Positions 50,001 through 59,129 are shown, counted from the first letter of the stretch. The stretch: DNA of 64,000 bases from Paludibacteraceae bacterium (GCA_017384225.1 JAFNUD010000073.1:1-64000); one strand, 5' to 3'. Notes: generated from the sequence alone by a model not told the origin. A program made the numbers and translations.

Positions 50001-51140
50001 TTATAATGTACAACTATTCAATGCCTCTAATACATTTTGTGTAATGTATGCCAATTGCTCGTCATCTAATTCCGTATGCATAGGCAAAGAGAGTACGCAT
50101 GCTGCCAACTTTTCTGCCACAGGGAAATCGCCTGCTTGATAACGAGGATCTTGATAAGCTTTTTGCAGATGCAATGGGATAGGGTAGTAAATCATAGATG
50201 GAATACCCTTTTCTGCCAATGCGTCGCGTAGTGCATCTCGGTTGACATTGACAAGGCGCAAGGTGTATTGATGAAAAACATGCGTAGATTGCGGCTCGCG
50301 TGCAGGAATAATCATATTAGGATGATTGCCAAATACCTTGTCGTAGTAGGCAGCAGCGCGTTGGCGTGAAGCGATGTATTCGTTTAGATGTGGCAACTTG
50401 ACATCCAATATGGCAGCTTGAATGCTATCTAATCGTGAGTTGACGCCCACCTCATCATGGTGATAGCGAATTACCATACCATGGTTGGCTATTGCGCGCA
50501 TCTTGTCAGCCAATGCGTCGTCATTGGTAAATATAGCTCCGCCATCGCCGTAGCAACCCAAGTTCTTTGATGGGAAGAAACTGGTACAGCCGATATGACC
50601 GATTGTAGCAGCTTGACGAATATTGCCATCTTTTGATGTGTATTGTGCACCGATGGCCTGACATGCATCTTCTACTACGTATAGATTATGTTCGCGCGCG
50701 ATGTCCATGATAGCGTCCATATTGGCGCATTGTCCAAAAAGGTGGACAGGTACTATCACTTTGGTACGTGGAGTAATAGCTTTGCGAATAGCTTCTACGG
50801 AGATGTTCATGGTATCCCAATCTACATCTACTACCACTGGTTTTAAGCCTAATAAGGCTACCACTTCGGCTGTGGCAATAAAGGTAAATGTAGGGGTGAT
50901 AACCTCATCACCAGGTTGGAGATTGAGTGCCATTAGGGCAATCTGTAATGCATCTGTTCCATTGCCTACAGGAATGACATGTTTGGCTCCTGTATAGGCT
51001 TCTAAATGTTCTTGAAACGATTTCACAGCAGGACCTTTGATAAAGGTGGCTGAATCTATCACTGCTTGAATACCAAGGTCTATTTCTTTTTTGATATGTT
51101 GATACTGCGTTTGCAGATCTACCATTTGAATTTTTTTCAT
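50001..51140 (-). CDS. DegT/DnrJ/EryC1-family sugar aminotransferase
   Basis: A 379-residue PLP-dependent aminotransferase that acts on keto-sugars of cell-surface glycans. The PLP Lys is in TSFFPSKNLGCYGDGGA (about residue 190), with the cofactor Asp/Gln in VVEDACQAIGA. The N-terminus (MVDLQTQYQHIKKEI) and VNSRLDSIQAAILDVKLPHL resemble WbpE/WlbC-like enzymes. Its place after the nusB-yajC-ybbR group is unusual for a glycan gene. The acceptor sugar cannot be told. Confidence 0.92.
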   Translation of the reverse strand: MKKIQMVDLQTQYQHIKKEIDLGIQAVIDSATFIKGPAVKSFQEHLEAYTGAKHVIPVGNGTDALQIALMALNLQPGDEVITPTFTFIATAEVVALLGLKPVVVDVDWDTMNISVEAIRKAITPRTKVIVPVHLFGQCANMDAIMDIAREHNLYVVEDACQAIGAQYTSKDGNIRQAATIGHIGCTSFFPSKNLGCYGDGGAIFTNDDALADKMRAIANHGMVIRYHHDEVGVNSRLDSIQAAILDVKLPHLNEYIASRQRAAAYYDKVFGNHPNMIIPAREPQSTHVFHQYTLRLVNVNRDALRDALAEKGIPSMIYYPIPLHLQKAYQDPRYQAGDFPVAEKLAACVLSLPMHTELDDEQLAYITQNVLEALNSCTL

Positions 51141-51178
51141 TATTTTTGTTGCTATATAATTACTAAATAATAGTTGGA

Positions 51179-52159
51179 TTATCGCTCTATGATATACTCC
51201 ACTTCGCGAACACTTGAGCGTATTTTGGTTATATATGGATTGTTATGTCTGATTTCTACGGGTAGGGTGCTTTGTATGTGCTCGGGGTAGGTACATACTG
51301 CATGTATGTCATTTGCTGTTATATCTGCAAAATGCGAAATTCCAACGCGTGCTGTGACTGTAGTAATAGGTGGGAAGATGTGTATGACCTCATCTTTGGG
51401 TTGGTTTTCTATTTGGATGGGTATGTTAAATGATTTATCGGTGAATTGTTCGGATTTCCATGTCACTTTCGTGGCTGTGGTCGCCGTGCGAATACCCACA
51501 GGAATCACCAATGCTAATTCTCGATGGACAGTATCAACTATTTTTTCTACATATATACTATCGGTGGTAATCGTGTCAATGGCATCAATAGCCTCTTGGG
51601 TGCCGTATATTTCCACAATTGAAGGTGTCAACTCGGGCTGAGTGATCAATTGATGTTGTGTTTCCATGGTCCATTGAGCACGTAATTTGATAGGTACACG
51701 CTTGGTGGCTTCAATGTGGAAGATAGAGGAGATTTCTTCGGGATGAATATGTTGTATAGATGTTGAACCTGGTAATACATCTTGTATCTTTGGACGAATA
51801 AAATCGGCAGATAACTGTAGCGCGCCATGGCTATCTTTCAGTTTTTCTTCCAATGGCATTAAGATATGTGGTTTTGTATGTTGTATTTGGCGTAATAATC
51901 GACCATTGTCACGTAGTGTGATTTCTAAATAATGGGGTAATGGTTGCTCAAATACTACTTGTGTAGGAACGTCTGTATATTCAATAGGCAGTTTGAGGGT
52001 TAGTTCGCGCTGTGAACTCATTGCACGTCCCCACCAAACCAAGGCTGACAATCCTACAAAGAGGATATAGATGAATGCGTCTTTGCGCACCATCCATATC
52101 CAAATCTGTTTGAAAAACTGCTTCAGTTTTTCGATGTGTATATGCACCTGAATGGGCAT
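51179..52159 (-). CDS. YbbR-domain (CdaR-like) membrane-anchored protein
   Basis: 326 residues. One N-terminal membrane helix (AFIYILFVGLSALVWW, about residues 28-43) is followed by an exported region of YbbR-like beta-repeats (LPIEYTDVPTQVVFEQPLPH; VPIKLRAQWTMETQH). In Firmicutes CdaR regulates diadenylate cyclase. In Bacteroidota the role is not established. It follows yajC by 21 bases, as is usual in the phylum. Confidence 0.8.
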   Translation of the reverse strand: MPIQVHIHIEKLKQFFKQIWIWMVRKDAFIYILFVGLSALVWWGRAMSSQRELTLKLPIEYTDVPTQVVFEQPLPHYLEITLRDNGRLLRQIQHTKPHILMPLEEKLKDSHGALQLSADFIRPKIQDVLPGSTSIQHIHPEEISSIFHIEATKRVPIKLRAQWTMETQHQLITQPELTPSIVEIYGTQEAIDAIDTITTDSIYVEKIVDTVHRELALVIPVGIRTATTATKVTWKSEQFTDKSFNIPIQIENQPKDEVIHIFPPITTVTARVGISHFADITANDIHAVCTYPEHIQSTLPVEIRHNNPYITKIRSSVREVEYIIER

Positions 52160-52180
52160 CGTAGGTAAAATAAAGTGGTG

Positions 52181-52525
52181 TTATTTCTCCTCTTTTGGAG
52201 CTTGTTGAGCCTCTTCTGCTGATACATAGATGCTACCCTTATCTACTTTCAAGATAGTATCTTTAGCAACCTCAACCAAGAAAGTAGTCTCTTGTACCTC
52301 TTTGATGATACCATAGATACCGCCTGCGGTAATTACTTTATCACCTTTAGTCAGGGATTCGCGTTGTTGTTGCAATTCCTTTTGCTTCTTTTGTTGAGGA
52401 CGAATCATAAAGAAATAGAACACAACAAAAATTGCAATCATCATTACCCAAAATGACCAACCGCCACCTTGTTGTGCAGTACCATTTGCAGCTGTAGCTG
52501 CTTGTAAAAGAATCAATTGTAACAT
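52181..52525 (-). CDS. yajC: Sec translocase accessory subunit YajC
   Basis: A 114-residue single-helix protein that associates with SecDF. The helix (WSFWVMMIAIFVVFYFFMIR) is followed by the basic PQQKKQKELQQQRESLTKGD and the conserved KVITAGGIYGIIKEV barrel-like segment. Size and motif are typical. It lies in the nusB-yajC-ybbR gene order. Confidence 0.95.
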   Translation of the reverse strand: MLQLILLQAATAANGTAQQGGGWSFWVMMIAIFVVFYFFMIRPQQKKQKELQQQRESLTKGDKVITAGGIYGIIKEVQETTFLVEVAKDTILKVDKGSIYVSAEEAQQAPKEEK

Positions 52526-52568
52526 AATGGTTTAATATAAAAAGTTTGTTATTTGTTTTTTTCTATAA

Positions 52569-53516
52569 TCAACGTACAGATTTGAATATCTTGTTCTCTC
52601 GTCTCAAATCGCCTACGATTTTATTTAGGATACCATTGATGAAGATATAACTTTTTTCGCCAGAGAACTCTTTTGCTAACTCAATGTATTCATTCATAGA
52701 TACCTCAAGGGCGATGTTGTTAAAGTGAATAATCTCTGTGAGGGCTGTGATAAGAATGATATTGTCCATATACGCAATGCGTTCGGCTTCCCAGTTTACT
52801 AGCGAACCTGCTATCAAATCTTTGTATGCGTCTGCATTTTCTATAGCAAGACGGAGAAGGTCTTTGGCAAAAGTCAATTCGTCTTCTGTATTGAACATTT
52901 CCAATAATGTTTGCTCATCGCCTCTTTCTTCGCTGAAACGTTTGATAGTTTTGTCGATATAAGTCAGCACAATATCCATATCAGTTGTCCAACCTTGAAA
53001 ATCCAGTGCGATTTCCAAATCTTCCAAGGCTGTACTTAAATCAGCATTGTCAATAAGTAATGTGCTGTATATTTTGCGCCAAATACGTTTGTCATCTTCG
53101 TAACTTGGGTGCTCAAGTTGCATGTATTCAGCATAAAATGGTGTTTGTATCAGCTGTTTGTAGATTGCTTCTACGGCGCTCATGCCAGTGTCCCATATCA
53201 AATGTTGATCCTCAATATAGGAGCGCAAACGGCGGTTGTTGAAGATGTGTTGAGCTACGCGATTATTTACAAAGTTGCGATTGGGGGTATATGATTGGTG
53301 TAAAACGGCTGCACGAGCTTTGTTGACCTCTATTTGCTTTTCTGCATAAGTCGTTAACTCGTCGGCAAAAGCCAATAACATCATATACAAACTATATGTG
53401 CTGGAAAAACTATTTAACAAGTCCTTACGAGCTTGTAGTGATGATTGGTTCTCTTTCTTGTAATAAGCAAAGAGTGTTTGGATGATTTTTGTTCTAACTA
53501 ATGTGCGATTTATCAT
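52569..53516 (-). CDS. nusB: Transcription antitermination factor NusB (long Bacteroidota form)
   Basis: 315 residues. The NusB fold occupies the C-terminal part (DNIILITALTEIIHFNNIAL, then the V-x-x-NEYIELAKEFSGEKSYIFINGIL segment). The N-terminal 150 residues are the extension typical of Bacteroidota NusB, starting MINRTLVRTKIIQTLF. NusB with NusE forms the antitermination complex on rRNA operons. It is the first gene of the long leftward run, with its own promoter. Confidence 0.93.
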   Translation of the reverse strand: MINRTLVRTKIIQTLFAYYKKENQSSLQARKDLLNSFSSTYSLYMMLLAFADELTTYAEKQIEVNKARAAVLHQSYTPNRNFVNNRVAQHIFNNRRLRSYIEDQHLIWDTGMSAVEAIYKQLIQTPFYAEYMQLEHPSYEDDKRIWRKIYSTLLIDNADLSTALEDLEIALDFQGWTTDMDIVLTYIDKTIKRFSEERGDEQTLLEMFNTEDELTFAKDLLRLAIENADAYKDLIAGSLVNWEAERIAYMDNIILITALTEIIHFNNIALEVSMNEYIELAKEFSGEKSYIFINGILNKIVGDLRRENKIFKSVR

Positions 53517-53566
53517 TGCTGTTTATCTAATTATGCTCCAAAAAAGCATGTTTACTAAAATACGCT

Positions 53567-53599
53567 GCAAAATTACTACTTTTTTTCGAATTATGCAAG
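53567..53599 (-). promoter_or_regulatory. Promoter of the nusB run
   Basis: On the minus strand: CTTG (53599-53596), a 20-base spacer, then TAATTTTGC (53575-53567), 50 bases upstream of nusB. Confidence 0.7.
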
Positions 53600-53694
53600 T
53601 GTAATTCTGCTTTTTTGTGATAAAAAAAGAATTGCCTTTTTGACTTTGCAGATTCTTTTTTTTTGTTGTGTATTTAATTTTATTGAGCAATATG

Positions 53695-53727
53695 CTTGTA
53701 TAATTGCAATTTTTGTTGTACCTTTGC
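53695..53727 (+). promoter_or_regulatory. Promoter of the CotH gene
   Basis: CTTG at 53695-53698, a 20-base spacer, then TACCTTTGC at 53719-53727. The ATG at 53749 leaves a leader of about 15 bases. Confidence 0.75.
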
Positions 53728-53748
53728 AGCCAAATTTAATAAATCTAT

Positions 53749-55458
53749 ATGAAACGAACATTTTTATTTTTCTTTGCAGCATGCGTGTTTACGGCATTGC
53801 ATGCGGTCTCCCCTTCTGGTACTTTGCCTGTGTTGTATATCCAAACGGAGAATAATACACCTATTACCAGTAAGGAAGATTATCTAAATGCCACTTACTA
53901 TCTGGATGCGTTAGGATTGGGTGGCTATGAGAATATTGGTAGCAAAGCGGCTCCACTGACGATGGAGATTAAAGGTCGTGGTAACTATTCATGGACGGGT
54001 TTTGATAAGAAGCCATATCGTATCAAACTTGCGGATAAGCAGCCACTATTGGGCATGACAAAGAGCAAGCATTTTGCTCTCTTGGCGCATGCTGATGATA
54101 GTAGGGACAGAAAGGGTTTTATGCGCAATGCAGTGGGTTTTGAACTCAGCAAGATGATTGGCATGGCCTATACACCAGATGCTAAACCATTGGAGGTAGT
54201 GCTCAATGGCGATTATATTGGTCTTTATTTCCTCACCGAGACTATCCGTGTGGACAAAGATCGTGTGAATATCACAGAACAAGATGATCTTGCGACTACA
54301 GATGTAGAAGGTGGTTGGCTTGTAGAGATTGATAACTACAATACCGATCCTCATGTTACTATTACTGAAGGTGGTAATGTATATGAAATGTGGATTACTT
54401 ATAAGAGTCCAGAGGAATTGTCTTACCAGCAAGAGGAGTATCTGACTCAACAGATGCTTCTCATTGACAGATTGATTTATGGGGATAAAAACTCCGATAA
54501 GCTTTGGGAGTATTTGGATATGGATGCTTTGGCTAAATTCTACATTGTACAAGAGATCACCGACAACTACGAATCGTTCCACGGAAGCTGCTATTTGCAT
54601 AAAGATATGGGTTCGAATGCTAAATGGCATTTTGGCCCTGTATGGGACTTTGGCAGTTCGTTCAACCGCGATAAATCGCAGTATATCTACCAAGGTGATG
54701 TATGGCACAATCACTGGATTCCAGAGATTTGCAAGTTCCCTGCTTTTATGGAGCGCGTGAAAGAGATTTGGAACGAGTTCTATAACGGAAATTACAACAA
54801 TATTTATAACTTTATTGATACGCACGAGAGCCTAATCGCTAAAGCTGCTGCTAAAGACAAAGAGCGTTGGAGTCAGTATCATGGTAGCCAAACGATAAGT
54901 ACCTATATTGACCGCACTACTGAAGTTCTGCGCAAAAATGCAGCATGGCTCAACGAGCAATGGAAGTCCAATGGTAACGGCGGCAATAATGGTGGCAATA
55001 ACGGCAATGGTAATAATGGTAACAATGGCAATACCGATTATCCAGAGAATCCTGAATTCAATCCCGATGGCGTAACAGCTATGTATATTTGGCAAAATGG
55101 CAAGCAAGTGGCGTATGATATAGCTAAGGTGGATAGTATTACTTTTGAAGAGAAAGAAGTAGAAGGAATCGTTGTGAAAGCCAAAGTTCCTGCTTCATGG
55201 ACAGAAACTATTTATGTGTGGGTTTGGGGCGATGAGATACCTGAGGGCAAAAACGAGCAGATTGCTATGCGTCAGGGTGAATGGTTTGTGTACGTGCACG
55301 AGGGTAGTTCGGTGAATATTATCTTCAAACAAGGTAAAGGCTGGACAGGACATCCTAACCAATCGGAGGACATTGAGAACTTGACCAAGAGCGCTTGCTA
55401 TATCCTCACGCAGGAGGGCAATAATAAAGCGCAAGTTTCAGCTGTAGATTGTGAGTAA
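53749..55458 (+). CDS. Secreted CotH-kinase-family protein with C-terminal starch-binding-like domain
   Basis: 569 residues with a signal peptide (MKRTFLFFFAACVFTALHA). The CotH domain spans about 25-400: MEIKGRGNYSW, then KKPYRIKLADKQPLLG, GDYIGLYFLTETIRVDKDR, and PVWDFGSSFNRD. CotH proteins are atypical secreted protein kinases in spore coats. In Bacteroidetes they are fused to carbohydrate-binding modules and their role is unknown. An Asn/Gly linker (about 403-425) leads to a C-terminal CBM26-like domain (TIYVWVWGDEIPEG ... NIIFKQGKGWTG). It is monocistronic, ended by the hairpin at 55544-55581. Confidence 0.88.
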   Translation: MKRTFLFFFAACVFTALHAVSPSGTLPVLYIQTENNTPITSKEDYLNATYYLDALGLGGYENIGSKAAPLTMEIKGRGNYSWTGFDKKPYRIKLADKQPLLGMTKSKHFALLAHADDSRDRKGFMRNAVGFELSKMIGMAYTPDAKPLEVVLNGDYIGLYFLTETIRVDKDRVNITEQDDLATTDVEGGWLVEIDNYNTDPHVTITEGGNVYEMWITYKSPEELSYQQEEYLTQQMLLIDRLIYGDKNSDKLWEYLDMDALAKFYIVQEITDNYESFHGSCYLHKDMGSNAKWHFGPVWDFGSSFNRDKSQYIYQGDVWHNHWIPEICKFPAFMERVKEIWNEFYNGNYNNIYNFIDTHESLIAKAAAKDKERWSQYHGSQTISTYIDRTTEVLRKNAAWLNEQWKSNGNGGNNGGNNGNGNNGNNGNTDYPENPEFNPDGVTAMYIWQNGKQVAYDIAKVDSITFEEKEVEGIVVKAKVPASWTETIYVWVWGDEIPEGKNEQIAMRQGEWFVYVHEGSSVNIIFKQGKGWTGHPNQSEDIENLTKSACYILTQEGNNKAQVSAVDCE

Positions 55459-55462
55459 GGGA

Positions 55463-55523
55463 TAAAGTGTAGAGTGTAAGGTGTAAAGTGTAAAGGAAAG
55501 GATTAGGCACGGACTAACACGGA
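55463..55523. repeat. Intergenic GTGTAAA and CACGGA word repeats
   Basis: AAAGTGTAGAGTGTAAGGTG, then GTAAAGTGTAAAGG (55463-55497), share a 16-base word with 5907-5935. CACGGA recurs at 55508 and 55518 (10-base period), as it does at 9311-9336. Confidence 0.65.
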
Positions 55524-55543
55524 GCAATTTACAATGCACTAAG

Positions 55544-55581
55544 AAATAAAACAGACGAGGATGTCCTCGTCTGTTTTATTT
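55544..55581. terminator. Bidirectional terminator after the CotH gene
   Basis: AAATAAAACAGACGAGGA, a 2-base loop, then its exact 18-base complement ending in TTTATTT. It serves both the CotH and the convergent thioredoxin transcripts. Confidence 0.9.
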
Positions 55582-55619
55582 TGTGTCAATTTCCAATCGC
55601 CAATATCCAGAATCGCCAC

Positions 55620-56387
55620 TTATTGAGCCAACACTGCCTCTATTTCTGCCTCATTGAGGTTACGACCTACGATGACGCCCTCTTTGTTGATGAGGATAGT
55701 GGTAGGGATAGCAGAGATACCGTACTTATCGCATGGGTTGTATGGCTCGGTGCGTTGGTCGCGGATATGCTGCCATGGCAACATGTCTTCTTCAACGGCT
55801 TGCAACCATGCTGCCTCGTCCTTATCACAACTAACGCCCAAAATCTCCAGTTTGCCCGATGGGTGATAGGAGGTATAGAGCTCCTTGAGTGCAGGCATCA
55901 GTCGGCGGCATGGACCGCACCATGAAGCCCAGAAGTCCACCAATACATAGTCAGTCTTGCCTACCAATTCGCTCAGTGCCAACGCGATGCCGTCTGCCTT
56001 CAGCGATACGATGTCAATGTATGGATTGCCTGCTGAGGTGAGGAGTTCGATGGTATATTCCTCATATACAGGTGCCAGTACTTCGCCTTCCAAACGCTCA
56101 GCAGGAATAGCAGCGAAAAGTGCTGCTTTTTGCTCTGGTGTGAGCATATAGAAGTGCGACAGAACGATAGAGTCAGATGTCACGTCCTCTACGTTCTCAA
56201 TCAGAAGGGTGTAACCCTGTGCGATAAAACCCTCAATCAATGAGTCTTTTACAGCGCGGTCTTCTACTGTTTCTAATTCCGAAACAAGATTGTCATACAA
56301 CTCGATGTATTTTTCGTATGCCGTTTTCTTAGGCGTACATGCTACGAGGCACACGAATGCCAATAGCGAAATAATAATTTTTTTCAT
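55620..56387 (-). CDS. Thioredoxin-family lipoprotein (TlpA/ResA-like)
   Basis: 255 residues. A lipoprotein signal peptide with lipobox LVAC (Cys about residue 17) precedes a DUF4369-like N-terminal region. A TlpA-type thioredoxin domain carries WASWCGPCRRLMP and the cis-Pro AIPTTILI. It is tethered to the envelope and reduces or isomerises disulfides or heme-protein thiols. The ATG at 56387 (MKKIIIS) gives a normal signal peptide; the in-frame ATG at 56399 adds MKEY. The catalytic CGPC is intact. Confidence 0.9.
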   Translation of the reverse strand: MKKIIISLLAFVCLVACTPKKTAYEKYIELYDNLVSELETVEDRAVKDSLIEGFIAQGYTLLIENVEDVTSDSIVLSHFYMLTPEQKAALFAAIPAERLEGEVLAPVYEEYTIELLTSAGNPYIDIVSLKADGIALALSELVGKTDYVLVDFWASWCGPCRRLMPALKELYTSYHPSGKLEILGVSCDKDEAAWLQAVEEDMLPWQHIRDQRTEPYNPCDKYGISAIPTTILINKEGVIVGRNLNEAEIEAVLAQ

Positions 56388-56420
56388 ATATTCTTTCACT
56401 TATATTTTTACACTTCTCAC

Positions 56421-56470
56421 CTCGCGAAGCGACACAGCCTGCGCTTAGCGCATGCATCCTCGCGAAGCAA
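56421..56470. repeat. Mini-palindrome cluster between the thioredoxin and ferritin genes
   Basis: CTCGCGAAGC occurs at 56421 and again (CTCGCGAAGC) at 56459-56468, with TGCGC-TTA-GCGCA between (about 56440-56452). The style is the same as the 180-bp island repeats. No gene lies in the gap. Confidence 0.6.
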
Positions 56471-56472
56471 CT

Positions 56473-56994
56473 TTACTCTGCATTTGCTAATGGGCTGGCT
56501 TGTGTGTAAACACGTGCAGCGAGTTCTTGGTCGAGTTGGTAGAGTCCATAACCGTTGTCGCCAATGAGACGGAGTTTGTGTACCAATTCGGTAGCGTTCT
56601 CCTCTTCCTCTACTTGCTCGTCCACAAACCAGTTGAGTCGGCTTTGGAGAGCGAAGTCTTTCTCCTCAACGGCGAGTGCCATGAGGTTGTTGATGAGGGC
56701 AGTCACTTTGCCTTCGTGCTCAAGGGTGTGTTGGAAAGCAGCGAGTGGAGAAGCCCATTCGGTGTCCACAGCAGCGATTGGCTCCAGTAGAACGCGACCT
56801 CCACGACTTTGCAGGTAGTTGAAGAGTATCATAGCGTGGTCTTGCTCCTCTTTGAATTGAATAGCAAACCAGTTGGCGATACCAGGATAACCAGCATCTT
56901 GGCAATACGCTGACATACTCAAATAGAGATAAGCCGACCACATTTCGGCATTGATTTGGGCGTTGATAGCCGCTTCGAGTTTCTTAGAAATCAT
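56473..56994 (-). CDS. ftnA: Non-heme ferritin
   Basis: A 173-residue four-helix ferritin that stores iron as a 24-mer. The diiron ferroxidase ligands lie in the helix starting MWSAYLYLSMSAYC, in FKEEQDHAMIL (Glu, His), and in VDEQVEEEENATELVHKL. The Tyr of the ferroxidase centre is in SAYLYLSM. It follows the radical SAM gene by 71 bases, with a possible promoter in the gap. No Fur-like site was recognised. Confidence 0.96.
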   Translation of the reverse strand: MISKKLEAAINAQINAEMWSAYLYLSMSAYCQDAGYPGIANWFAIQFKEEQDHAMILFNYLQSRGGRVLLEPIAAVDTEWASPLAAFQHTLEHEGKVTALINNLMALAVEEKDFALQSRLNWFVDEQVEEEENATELVHKLRLIGDNGYGLYQLDQELAARVYTQASPLANAE

Positions 56995-57065
56995 AATCTA
57001 TAAAGGTTAAAAAATGTTTTAATAATTTGAAAAGTTCTAAATGATTAAGCACAAAAACTGTGCCA

Positions 57066-58016
57066 TTACATGCGCAACTTGAAGCCCGAAAGAATGGTGT
57101 CGGGTTTGAAGTGGAAGACACTTGCCATCTCGCCTGCCATACAGAAGCCGCATACACGGCATTGCTCTGTACCATAACCAAGGCATAGGCTGCGGCTGCC
57201 GTCGGTATAGATGAAGTTGGTAACAAAACACTCTTTGCCCAATTCAATCTCGCCCAAAGCGTTGCGCTTCATGAGCTTTAATCCCGAACGAGAGTTCATG
57301 ATCGGGTAACCCTTCTTCTTATAATCCAATACCTTATCAATCAGTTCGGCTTTCTTCTCTGGTGGCAGCATCAGGTATTCCGTGCCAGGGTAGGGAGTAT
57401 GGAAATTGATAGAGATCTGCTCAATAGCAGGATTGTTCTTGGCATACTCCATAGCATCGTCCAATGACTCATGATTGAGTGCATTAACCACCATGTTTAC
57501 GCATATATGCTTGAATCCCGACTTGCGAATATTTTCTTCTAAGCGAGCAAATGTACCTTCGCCGCGCACACGGTCGTGGTATTCACCAACACCGTCCATA
57601 CTAACCCAAATACTTTGTGGACGAATCCATGAGAAGTCCTGCTGTGCATTCGTAGTGACTGTAATAGAGAAGAAACCAATCTCCAATGCCGCGTCAATGA
57701 GGTCATTGATGGTGTAGTATTGTGTAGTATTGTCTGGCGTAGTGTAGGGTTGTTTCCAAAGGGTGGGTTCGCCACCTTCCAAATCAATGAAGCGTGAACC
57801 TAACTCGTATGAATAGCGCATATCGGCTATAATGTCTTCATATGTGCGTTGGCGGTTGCCTGCGCTACCATATACAGAACAGTGTTTGCAACGTAGGTTA
57901 CATTTATCTGTAATAAACAATACCGTTTGCAATGGTGCTTTGCGAGCAAAGAAACGAGCACGCACAAACCATTGTGCCAAATATACATAATGAGATAATG
58001 ACTTAAAGATATTCAT
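57066..58016 (-). CDS. Radical SAM protein with C-terminal cysteine cluster
   Basis: 316 residues. The CxxxCxxC motif is in TDKCNLRCKHCSVYG (about residue 38), and FIDLEGGEPTLW is the GGE region. A C-terminal Cys group (CLGYGTEQCRVCGFCMAG) could bind an auxiliary cluster, SPASM-like. The general layout resembles HpnH-type and peptide-modifying radical SAM enzymes; the substrate is unknown. It begins 12 bases after the UbiA-type prenyltransferase gene, so a joint pathway on a prenyl or membrane lipid is a reasonable guess. Confidence 0.82.
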   Translation of the reverse strand: MNIFKSLSHYVYLAQWFVRARFFARKAPLQTVLFITDKCNLRCKHCSVYGSAGNRQRTYEDIIADMRYSYELGSRFIDLEGGEPTLWKQPYTTPDNTTQYYTINDLIDAALEIGFFSITVTTNAQQDFSWIRPQSIWVSMDGVGEYHDRVRGEGTFARLEENIRKSGFKHICVNMVVNALNHESLDDAMEYAKNNPAIEQISINFHTPYPGTEYLMLPPEKKAELIDKVLDYKKKGYPIMNSRSGLKLMKRNALGEIELGKECFVTNFIYTDGSRSLCLGYGTEQCRVCGFCMAGEMASVFHFKPDTILSGFKLRM

Positions 58017-58028
58017 GTCGGTTTCTAT

Positions 58029-59066
58029 TTAGAGCGTAACGAGATGTACGATAATAAGTATTGTGCAGAAGAATGTACAGATATTTCGTGCGAGGAGCCA
58101 ACGGAAAAGGAACCAATCGATACCTGCTTTTTTATATCCTTCCCAATCTCCCATAGGTCCCATCCACCAGCGTGGTGTGTCGTCACGAGGTAGATTGTAG
58201 GTGAAGAGTCGGGTGGAGTGAATGAGGAAAATCGACATAGGTAGAGTGGCAAGCGTGAGTAGATACCATGGACTCCACCATTGTAACGTCACACCTAGTG
58301 CCAAAATAAGAAACGGAATGATAGCAAATATAGCTATAAAGAGAATCATAGCTTTCTTATGACGAAGCAATCGTGCAAAGGTCATTTTGCCCAATTGTGC
58401 ATCTGCATCCACTTCCATGACGGAGTGCACATAGACTATATTCGTTACCATGCACCCTATGGCTATGCTCATGCAGAGCATCTCCCAAGAGAAGATGTTG
58501 CCCGTGAGTGCCGCTTGTACACCCATCATATTGAGTGGTCCAAACATTAGTCCTACGACCAGCTCTCCAAATCCATGAAATCCAAGTTCGAGTGGTTTTC
58601 CCGAATAGTTGATGCCCACCAATAATCCGATAACCGCATAAAGCACGATACCCATGGCGGCTTGCCAACCATGTACGAGCCCTTGCGCTACGAAGGCGAT
58701 GCCGCCCATCAGTGCAGCGAAAGCCAAAAAAGCTACGATAGCCCAACCCAGTTGGCTCACTGTCGCCTTTTCGCCATATTCCTCATCGCCTTCTCTCCTT
58801 AGATAGTGGCATTTTTCCATACGTGCGCGGACACTATCTTTGTTGATGTCGGCACGGATACGGGAGTCGTGCTTGAAATCGAAATAGTCATCTGCAAGGT
58901 TCATGCCCAAATGAACAGCACATACACCCAACAATATAGGCAGGGCGAGCCACCAAAGAAAACCGTCTTGACCAATACAAAGGATGATTGCTGTTAGACA
59001 AGGTAGTGCCGACTGAGGCAAAGAGATGTTACGTGCGTTTTTAATCCAAAAACTGATAGTTGACAT
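58029..59066 (-). CDS. UbiA-family prenyltransferase
   Basis: A 345-residue membrane enzyme with eight to nine helices. The first Asp motif is NLADDYFDFKHD (about residue 60) and the second is MEVDADAQLGK (about 205), in place of DxxxD. UbiA enzymes move prenyl chains onto aromatic or glycerol acceptors (MenA, UbiA, GGGP synthases). MenA has similar motifs, but the sequence is not a clean MenA and no men gene is nearby. It is the first gene of a transcript with the radical SAM gene, divergent from the carboxyltransferase gene. Confidence 0.85.
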   Translation of the reverse strand: MSTISFWIKNARNISLPQSALPCLTAIILCIGQDGFLWWLALPILLGVCAVHLGMNLADDYFDFKHDSRIRADINKDSVRARMEKCHYLRREGDEEYGEKATVSQLGWAIVAFLAFAALMGGIAFVAQGLVHGWQAAMGIVLYAVIGLLVGINYSGKPLELGFHGFGELVVGLMFGPLNMMGVQAALTGNIFSWEMLCMSIAIGCMVTNIVYVHSVMEVDADAQLGKMTFARLLRHKKAMILFIAIFAIIPFLILALGVTLQWWSPWYLLTLATLPMSIFLIHSTRLFTYNLPRDDTPRWWMGPMGDWEGYKKAGIDWFLFRWLLARNICTFFCTILIIVHLVTL

Positions 59067-59096
59067 AATGAGGTTTTTGTAATGAACAAATTTCTT

Positions 59097-59129
59097 GCAA
59101 AGTTACTACAAAAAATACAATTATGCAAG
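59097..59129 (-). promoter_or_regulatory. Promoter of the UbiA/radical SAM transcript
   Basis: On the minus strand: CTTG (59129-59126), a 20-base spacer, then TAACTTTGC (59105-59097). Confidence 0.7.
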
